From Rhodospirillales bacterium (GTDB taxonomy: Bacteria; Pseudomonadota; Alphaproteobacteria; Acetobacterales; Acetobacteraceae), in NCBI GenBank assembly GCA_018971455.1, contig JAGXAV010000146.1:1-6094 (forward strand): a stretch of 6,094 nucleotides of DNA, read 5' to 3'. The notes beneath the pieces were generated by a model. The model made no database searches, had not been told where the DNA came from, and was given only the letters and a program-made list of their open reading frames with translations. This document shows, one piece after another, positions 1 through 4,461 of this stretch (position 1 is its first letter; the number at the start of each line of letters is the position of its first letter). A program made the translations under genes and the position numbers.

Positions 1-1
1 C

Positions 2-421
2 GGCCGCGTGCCCGCCTATATCGATACCGGGCTTAACGTCGTGCATGTTGATGACGTGGCCGAGGGCCATCTGCTGGCGCTGGAGCGCGGGCGGATCGGC
101 GAGCGCTACATTCTGGGCAGCGAAAACCTCACGCTGGCCGCGCTACTCGGCCTGGTCGCCGAGGTGGCCGGGCGCCGGCCGCCGCGCATCCGCCTGCCGC
201 GCGCGCCGCTATGGCCGCTGGCGCTGGCCCGCGAGGGGTTCGCGCGGCTGACCGGGGCCACGCCGCTGGTGACGCGCGACCATCTGCGCATGGCCCGGAA
301 AACGATGTTCTTCTCGTCCGCCAAGGCGATCGCCGAACTCGGTTATGCGCCGCGCCCGGCGCGCGAGGCAGTGGCCGATGCGGTGGCCTGGTTTCGCGCG
401 GCCGGCATGGTGCCGCGGTGA
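2..421 (+). CDS. hpnA: HpnA, hopanoid-associated sugar epimerase-like SDR (C-terminal part)
   Basis: This is the 3' end of an NAD(P)-dependent epimerase/dehydratase-type extended SDR gene. The reading frame is already open at base 2 and stops at TGA 419-421, leaving 139 codons; family members are around 330 residues, so roughly the N-terminal 190 are off the left edge. The Rossmann glycine motif and the catalytic YxxxK lie in the missing part. Visible here are the substrate-domain block DTGLNVVHVDDVA (fragment residues 8-20), followed by GHLLALERG and GERYILG (33-39). These are typical of the hopanoid-associated HpnA subfamily rather than of generic UDP-glucose epimerases. The GTG and ATG codons near the left edge are internal, not starts. 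The stop overlaps the hpnB start by 4 bases. The substrate of HpnA is not firmly known; the subfamily call is strong because of the sequence and the neighbouring genes, while the reaction is inference. Confidence 0.9.
   Translation, partial: GRVPAYIDTGLNVVHVDDVAEGHLLALERGRIGERYILGSENLTLAALLGLVAEVAGRRPPRIRLPRAPLWPLALAREGFARLTGATPLVTRDHLRMARKTMFFSSAKAIAELGYAPRPAREAVADAVAWFRAAGMVPR
418..421 (+). promoter_or_regulatory. hpnA/hpnB stop-start overlap (GTGA)
   Basis: The hpnA stop TGA (419-421) and the hpnB start GTG (418-420) share the four bases GTGA. No Shine-Dalgarno-like purine run is seen just upstream, so terminating ribosomes probably re-initiate here. This is the only one of the four overlaps that uses GTG rather than ATG. 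Coupling is inferred from the geometry. Confidence 0.8.
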
Positions 422-1521
422 TCGGCCTGGCGATTCTGTCGCTCGCGGTGTGGCTCTATCTGGTGCTGCTGCACGGGCGCTTCTGGCAGGCCGGCCCGGT
501 GCTGGCGGCGGCGTCGCCGAAATCCGCGCCGCCGGTCTGTGTCATCGTGCCGGCGCGCGACGAGGCGGCGGTGATCGCGCGCAGCGTCGGCTCGCTGCTG
601 GCGCAGGATTATGCCGGCCCGCTGCGCGTCGTCCTCGTTGATGACAACAGCGATGACGGCACGGCCGCCATTGCCGCCGGCCTCGCCGGCGCGGACCGCC
701 TCACCATCCTCCAGGGCCGCCCGCGCCCCGCCGGCTGGGCCGGCAAGCTGTGGGCGGTGCACCAGGGCATCGACGCCACGGACGAGGAGATGCTGCTGCT
801 GACGGACGCGGATATCGCCCATGACCCGGGCCATGTCGCGACCCTGGTCGCCGCCATCGAAGACGGCTCGGACATGGTCAGCGAAATGGTGTCCCTGCAT
901 TGCGAGAGCCTTGCCGAGCGCGCGCTGGTGCCGGCCTTCGTCTATTTCTTCGCGCTGCTCTATCCGTTCGCGTGGGTCAATGATCCGCTGCGCGCAACGG
1001 CCGCAGCGGCCGGCGGCACGGTTCTGATCCGCCGGCGGGCGCTGGCGCGCACCGGCGGCATCGCCGCCATCCGCACCGCCCTGATCGACGACGTGGCGCT
1101 GGCCCGCGCGGTCAAGCGCGGCGGGCGCATCCGCCTCGCCCACAGCACGCAGGCGCGTTCCATCCGCCCCTATCCGCGTTTCGCGGACATCTGGACGATG
1201 GTGACGCGTTCGGCCTATGTGCAACTGCGCAATTCGCCGGCGCTGCTGGTGCTGACCACGCTGGGCCTGGCGCTGGTGTTCCTGGTGCCGCCGCTCGCCG
1301 CACTGGCCTGGCATTCGTGGAGCGGCGCGCTCGCCTGGGCGCTGATGGCGGGCAGCTTCTGGCCGACCCTTCACCGCTTCGGCCGCTCGCCGCTCTGGGC
1401 GCCCGCGCTGCCGCTGATCGCGCTGTTCTACATGGCGGCGACCATTGGCGCGGCGTGGAATTACCATCGCGGCCGCGGTGTGGTGTGGAAAAGCCGCGCC
1501 TACGGGCAGGGCCACGCATGA
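418..1521 (+). CDS. hpnB: HpnB, hopene-associated family 2 glycosyltransferase
   Basis: Encodes a 367-residue membrane-associated GT2-type glycosyltransferase. The start is GTG 418, inside the hpnA stop. This gives an N-terminal hydrophobic segment (about residues 2-18), then a GT-A catalytic domain: PARDEA at 45-50, DDNSDDGT at 75-82 (nucleotide binding), DAD at 130-132 (the DxD-like metal site), AGGTVLI near 198-204, IDD at 223-225 (candidate catalytic acid region) and YVQLR at 267-271 in the place of the QxxRW motif. Two or three hydrophobic segments follow (about 274-298, 303-315 and 329-346), so the catalytic domain probably sits on the cytoplasmic face between membrane anchors. Length and layout fit the HpnB family. 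Acceptor and donor are not known with certainty; a role in hopanoid modification is inferred from the operon. An open frame continues upstream of 418, but it overlaps hpnA and shows no family similarity. No clear Shine-Dalgarno sequence precedes the GTG, so translation probably depends on coupling to hpnA. Confidence 0.93.
   Translation: MIGLAILSLAVWLYLVLLHGRFWQAGPVLAAASPKSAPPVCVIVPARDEAAVIARSVGSLLAQDYAGPLRVVLVDDNSDDGTAAIAAGLAGADRLTILQGRPRPAGWAGKLWAVHQGIDATDEEMLLLTDADIAHDPGHVATLVAAIEDGSDMVSEMVSLHCESLAERALVPAFVYFFALLYPFAWVNDPLRATAAAAGGTVLIRRRALARTGGIAAIRTALIDDVALARAVKRGGRIRLAHSTQARSIRPYPRFADIWTMVTRSAYVQLRNSPALLVLTTLGLALVFLVPPLAALAWHSWSGALAWALMAGSFWPTLHRFGRSPLWAPALPLIALFYMAATIGAAWNYHRGRGVVWKSRAYGQGHA
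1504..1521 (+). promoter_or_regulatory. hpnC ribosome binding site and hpnB/hpnC overlap (ATGA)
   Basis: GGGCAGGG at 1504-1511 ends six bases before the ATG at 1518, a workable Shine-Dalgarno position. The hpnB stop TGA (1519-1521) overlaps the hpnC start in ATGA. This is the best ribosome binding site among the internal junctions, so hpnC may be partly initiated independently. Function is inferred from sequence. Confidence 0.6.
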
Positions 1522-2357
1522 GCACGACCCTCGCCTCCGTCGAGGAATGGTCGGGCAAGGATCGCGGCGCGGAGAATTTTCCCGTCGGCTCGGCGCTGAT
1601 CAGCGCACGGCTGCGCCGGCACGTTCACGCCTTCTACGCCTTCGCCCGCAACGCCGACGACATCGCCGACAGCCCGACCCTCGCGGCCGAGGACAAGATC
1701 GCGCGGCTCGACATCATGGAGGCGGTGCTGCTCGGCCGGCGCGATACCGGCAGCCCGAGTGCCGCGGCGCTGCGCGCCAGCCTCGCCGAGACCGGCGTCA
1801 CCCCGCGCCACTCCACCGAGCTGCTCATCGCCTTCCGCCGCGACGCCACCAAGACGCGCTATGCCGACTGGGAGGAGCTGCTCGATTATTGCCGCTACTC
1901 GGCCATGCCGGTGGGGCGCCACGTGCTCGACCTGCACGGGGAATCGCCGCGGACCTGGCCCGCCTCGGATGCGCTGTGCGCGGCGTTGCAGGTGCTCAAC
2001 CACCTGCAGGATGGCAGCAAGGATCTCGCAGCCCTCGATCGCTGCTATCTGCCGGCCGATCTGCTCGCCCGTCATGGCGCGGCCATCGGGGCGTTGCGGG
2101 CGCCGCGCATGTCGCTCGGGCTGCGCCGCGTCCATGATGCGCTGCTCGACCATTGCGACACGCTCAACGCCGCCGGACGCGCGCTTCCCTCGCTCACCCG
2201 CGACCGCCGCCTGCGCCTGGAGACCGCGGTGATCGTCAACCTTGCCCATCGCCTCGCCCGCCGGCTGCGCCACGGCGACCCGGTGGCGACGCGCGTGAAG
2301 CTCACGAAATCCGATGCCGTGCTCAGCATCCTTGCCGCATTGCGCTTCCTGCCATGA
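1518..2357 (+). CDS. hpnC: HpnC, hydroxysqualene synthase (squalene synthase superfamily)
   Basis: Encodes 279 residues of the trans-isoprenyl diphosphate (squalene/phytoene) synthase superfamily. In the characterised HpnCDE route this enzyme turns presqualene diphosphate into hydroxysqualene. The visible signatures are the N-terminal block GAENFPVGSAL (17-27), the first aspartate-rich motif NADDIAD (45-51, with D47, D48 and D51), the YCRYSAMPVGRHVL block (124-137), and the second aspartate-rich motif NHLQDGSKD (161-169, with D165 and D169) followed by DRCYLPADL. The GAENFPVGS start and the YCRYSAMPVG block separate HpnC from HpnD. The ATG at 1518 overlaps the hpnB stop in ATGA and is preceded by a plausible Shine-Dalgarno GGGCAGGG at 1504-1511. 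A longer in-frame ORF upstream lies inside hpnB and is rejected because the family N-terminus begins right here. The all-alpha fold works at the membrane surface, with the diphosphate bound through Mg2+ at the two Asp clusters. Confident family call; the specific step comes from knowledge of the family. Confidence 0.95.
   Translation: MSTTLASVEEWSGKDRGAENFPVGSALISARLRRHVHAFYAFARNADDIADSPTLAAEDKIARLDIMEAVLLGRRDTGSPSAAALRASLAETGVTPRHSTELLIAFRRDATKTRYADWEELLDYCRYSAMPVGRHVLDLHGESPRTWPASDALCAALQVLNHLQDGSKDLAALDRCYLPADLLARHGAAIGALRAPRMSLGLRRVHDALLDHCDTLNAAGRALPSLTRDRRLRLETAVIVNLAHRLARRLRHGDPVATRVKLTKSDAVLSILAALRFLP
2354..2357 (+). promoter_or_regulatory. hpnC/hpnD stop-start overlap (ATGA)
   Basis: The hpnD ATG (2354-2356) and hpnC TGA (2355-2357) overlap. 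The bases before it (TTCCTGCC) are pyrimidine-rich, with no recognisable Shine-Dalgarno sequence. hpnD translation therefore probably depends on hpnC translation, which would keep these two consecutive-step enzymes in proportion. Confidence 0.75.
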
Positions 2358-3190
2358 GCATCGCCGATCAGCAGGAGGTGGAGGGCATCGTGCGGGCGGC
2401 CGGCACCAGCTTCCATCGCGGCATGGCGATCCTGCCGCCGCCGCGCCGCCAGGCGATGTATGCCATCTACGCCTTCTGCCGCATCGTCGATGACATCGTC
2501 GACGAACCCGGCCCGTTCGCGCCCAAGCGCCCGCTGCTCGATGCCTGGCGCGCCCGCATCGCGGCCCTCTATCACGGCGCCGCGGATGACGCGGTGACCC
2601 GCGAGCTGCGCCGCGCCGTGCAGAGCTACGGGCTGCGGCAGGAGGATTTCTCCGCCGTCATCGACGGCATGGCCATGGATGCCGAGCACGACATCGTGGC
2701 GCCCAGCCTCGCCGAGCTCGACCTCTATTGCGATCGCGTCGCCGCCGCCGTCGGGCGGCTCTCGGTGCGCGCCTTCGGCGATGCCTCGCCGATGGCCGAT
2801 CGCGTGGCGCATGAGCTCGGCCGGGCCCTGCAACTCACCAACATCCTGCGCGACATCAAGGAAGATGCCGAGCGCGGCCGGCTTTACCTGCCGGCGGAAT
2901 TCCGCGCCGCCGAGGGCGTGCCGGCCGATGCCGCGGCCGCGCTCGCGCATCCCGCGCTGGGCCGGGTGTGCGACCGGCTCGCCGGCCTGGCGCAGGCGCA
3001 TTTCCGGGAGGCCCACGCCGCCATGCGCGCCTGCGACCGCCGCGCCATGCGCCCGGCACGGCTGATGGGCGCCACCTACGCCGCCATTCTGCGCCGGCTC
3101 GCGCGCCGGGGCTGGCGGCGCCTCGATGTGCCGGTGAAGCTCTCCAAGGTCGAGAAGATCGCCATCCTGCTGCGCCACGGGCTGCGATGA
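2354..3190 (+). CDS. hpnD: HpnD, presqualene diphosphate synthase
   Basis: Encodes 278 residues of the squalene/phytoene synthase superfamily, a paralogue of the preceding hpnC. In the HpnCDE pathway HpnD joins two farnesyl diphosphates head-to-head to presqualene diphosphate. The motifs seen are GTSFHRGMAILPPPRR (17-32), first Asp-rich motif RIVDDIVDE (43-51, with D46, D47 and D50), YCDRVAAAVGRLS (125-137), and second Asp-rich motif NILRDIKEDAERGRLYLP (163-180, with D167 and D171). This is the classic phytoene/squalene synthase signature and is closer to the consensus than the HpnC version. The ATG at 2354 overlaps the hpnC stop in ATGA. No Shine-Dalgarno-like purine run precedes it (the upstream bases are pyrimidine-rich), so translation probably depends on ribosomes finishing hpnC. 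An annotation pipeline might name it phytoene synthase; a carotenoid role is unlikely given hpnC, hpnE and shc on either side. Confidence 0.95.
   Translation: MSIADQQEVEGIVRAAGTSFHRGMAILPPPRRQAMYAIYAFCRIVDDIVDEPGPFAPKRPLLDAWRARIAALYHGAADDAVTRELRRAVQSYGLRQEDFSAVIDGMAMDAEHDIVAPSLAELDLYCDRVAAAVGRLSVRAFGDASPMADRVAHELGRALQLTNILRDIKEDAERGRLYLPAEFRAAEGVPADAAAALAHPALGRVCDRLAGLAQAHFREAHAAMRACDRRAMRPARLMGATYAAILRRLARRGWRRLDVPVKLSKVEKIAILLRHGLR
3187..3190 (+). promoter_or_regulatory. hpnD/hpnE stop-start overlap (ATGA)
   Basis: The hpnE ATG (3187-3189) and hpnD TGA (3188-3190) overlap. A weak ACGGG lies at 3177-3181. Coupled re-initiation is the likely way hpnE is translated. Confidence 0.75.
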
Positions 3191-4446
3191 TCCATGTCGT
3201 CGGCGCCGGGCTGGCCGGGCTGTCGGCGGCGACCAGCCTCGCCGCGCGCGGGATCGCCGTCGCGCTGCACGAGGCCGGGCCTGCCGCCGGTGGCCGCTGC
3301 CGCTCCTATTTCGACCGCGAGCTGGGATGCCGCATCGACAACGGCAACCATCTGCTGCTCTCCGGCAACCGCGCCGCTATGGCGTATCTGTCGCGCATCG
3401 GCGCGCGCGACAGCCTGGCCGGCCCCGGCCGGCCGCTATTTCCTTTTTACGATGCTGCCAGCGGCGAAAGCTGGATCCTGCGGCCCAGCCCGGGCCGCAT
3501 TCCGTGGTGGGTGCTGCGCGCGGGCCGCCGGGTGCCGGGCACGCGCCTCGGCGAGTACCGCCAGCTCCTCGCGCTGCGCCGTGCGCGCGGCAGCGTCGCC
3601 GAAGCGCTCGACCCCGCGAGCCCGCTCTACCGCCGCCTGCTCGAACCGCTCGCCGTCGCGGCCCTGAACACCCGGCCGGACACGGCGCTTGCCAGCCTGC
3701 TGGGGGCCGTGGTGGCCGAGACGCTGCTGCGCGGCGGGGCGGCCTGCACCCCCCTCGTGCCGCGCGAGGGGTTGTCCGAAAGCTTCATCGATCCCGCCAT
3801 CGCCTGGCTCGCAGCACGCGGATGCGTGCTGCACACCTCGCGCCGGGTGGCCGGCCTCGCCACCGCGGCCGGCCGGGTCACCGCCCTGCGCACCGCCGAG
3901 GGCGAGATCGCGCTCGGCCCGGACGACGCGGCCATCCTCGCCGTGCCGCCCTGGGTTGCCACCGCCCTGCTGCCCGGGCTGGTCGTGCCCGATGCGTTCG
4001 AGGCCATTCTCAATCTGCATTTCCGCGTCGAGGCCAATCCCGGGCCGGCCGGCTTCATCGGCGTGGTCGGCGCCACGGCGGAATGGATCTTCATCAAGCC
4101 GGGCATCGTCTCCGTGACCATCAGCGCGGCCAACCATCTGGTCGATCTGCCCGCCGAGGAGCTGGCCGCGCGGGTCTGGCCGGAGGTGTGCGCGGCGCTG
4201 AAGCTGCCCGCCGCGATGCCGTCCCCCGCGATGCCGCCCTGGCGCGTGGTCAAGGAAAAGCGCGCCACCTTCGCCGCGACCGCCGCCCAGGAAATCCGCC
4301 GCCCCGGCCCGCGCGCGCCCGAGGCCATGCTGGCGCTGGCGAACCTGGTGCTGGCGGGCGACTGGACGGCAACCGGCTTGCCGGCGACCATCGAAGGTGC
4401 CATCAGGTCCGGCAGCCGCGCCGCCGAGGCCATTCTGCCCGGCTGA
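3187..4446 (+). CDS. hpnE: HpnE, FAD-dependent hydroxysqualene dehydroxylase
   Basis: Encodes 419 residues of the FAD-binding amine oxidase/phytoene desaturase fold. In the HpnCDE pathway it reductively removes the hydroxyl of hydroxysqualene to give squalene, though older annotations call it a squalene-associated desaturase. The N-terminal dinucleotide-binding motif is GAGLAG (6-11), with the acidic residue E29 at the end of the second strand and GGRCRS at 35-40. DNGNHLLLSG (51-60) follows, which is characteristic of HpnE. The C-terminal FAD motif is LVLAGDWTATGLPATIEGA (387-405), followed by a helix SGSRAAEAIL. Length is normal for the family, and both ends of the FAD site are intact. The ATG at 3187 overlaps the hpnD stop in ATGA, and the GxGxxG motif begins six residues in, as expected. 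Only a weak ACGGG (3177-3181) precedes it. The stop is in the same reading phase as shc. Confidence 0.95.
   Translation: MIHVVGAGLAGLSAATSLAARGIAVALHEAGPAAGGRCRSYFDRELGCRIDNGNHLLLSGNRAAMAYLSRIGARDSLAGPGRPLFPFYDAASGESWILRPSPGRIPWWVLRAGRRVPGTRLGEYRQLLALRRARGSVAEALDPASPLYRRLLEPLAVAALNTRPDTALASLLGAVVAETLLRGGAACTPLVPREGLSESFIDPAIAWLAARGCVLHTSRRVAGLATAAGRVTALRTAEGEIALGPDDAAILAVPPWVATALLPGLVVPDAFEAILNLHFRVEANPGPAGFIGVVGATAEWIFIKPGIVSVTISAANHLVDLPAEELAARVWPEVCAALKLPAAMPSPAMPPWRVVKEKRATFAATAAQEIRRPGPRAPEAMLALANLVLAGDWTATGLPATIEGAIRSGSRAAEAILPG
3417..3434. repeat. Twin GGCCGGCC octamers inside hpnE
   Basis: Two copies of the self-complementary octamer GGCCGGCC lie at 3417-3424 and 3427-3434, separated by CC. 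Each is the recognition sequence of FseI. They fall within the hpnE coding sequence and encode part of an A-G-P-G-R-P stretch. The likeliest explanation is GC-rich codon choice for Gly/Pro/Arg/Ala rather than a functional site. Confidence 0.6.
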
Positions 4447-4461
4447 CCCACGAGCCCCACC
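4447..4461 (+). promoter_or_regulatory. hpnE-shc spacer with weak ribosome binding site
   Basis: These 15 bases are the only non-coding DNA in the window. They hold GAG at 4452-4454, seven bases before the shc ATG, which is a weak Shine-Dalgarno candidate. There is no inverted repeat or T-run that could be a terminator and no room for a promoter, so shc should be on the same transcript. In phase, the spacer would read as five sense codons (P-T-S-P-T). Confidence 0.45.

Noticed and set aside
211..417. Upstream ATG at 211 as an alternative start for hpnB
   Set aside because: It would overlap about 200 bases of hpnA and add an Arg/Gly-rich tail before the family's usual hydrophobic N-terminus, which begins at GTG 418.
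343..1515. 390-codon minus-strand frame opposite hpnB
   Set aside because: Compositionally biased (Arg/Gln/His), no motif, fully antisense to hpnB.
1317..1517. Upstream ATG at 1317 as an alternative start for hpnC
   Set aside because: The added residues are out-of-frame hpnB sequence; HpnC proteins begin shortly before the GAENFPVGS block, which matches ATG 1518.
2072..3178. 368-codon minus-strand frame opposite hpnC and hpnD
   Set aside because: No recognisable motif and fully antisense to two identified genes.
2968..3186. Upstream ATG at 2968 as an alternative start for hpnE
   Set aside because: It would put some 70 Arg/Pro-rich residues ahead of the GxGxxG motif, which in this family sits at the extreme N-terminus as given by ATG 3187.
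2354..3190. hpnD as a carotenoid phytoene synthase (crtB) with hpnE as phytoene desaturase (crtI)
   Set aside because: The side-by-side hpnC/hpnD pair, the HpnE-type DNGNHLLLSG block and the following shc fit squalene and hopanoid synthesis rather than carotenoids.
3417..3450. GC palindrome followed by a short T-run as an intrinsic terminator
   Set aside because: The T-run is 10 or more bases from the palindrome, interrupted, and in the middle of an intact hpnE; ending transcription there would make no sense for the operon.
3434..3456. Locally AT-richer patch (CTATTTCCTTTTTACGATG) as an internal promoter
   Set aside because: It encodes L-F-P-F-Y in hpnE, lacks a convincing -35/-10 pair, and has no gene start suitably downstream.
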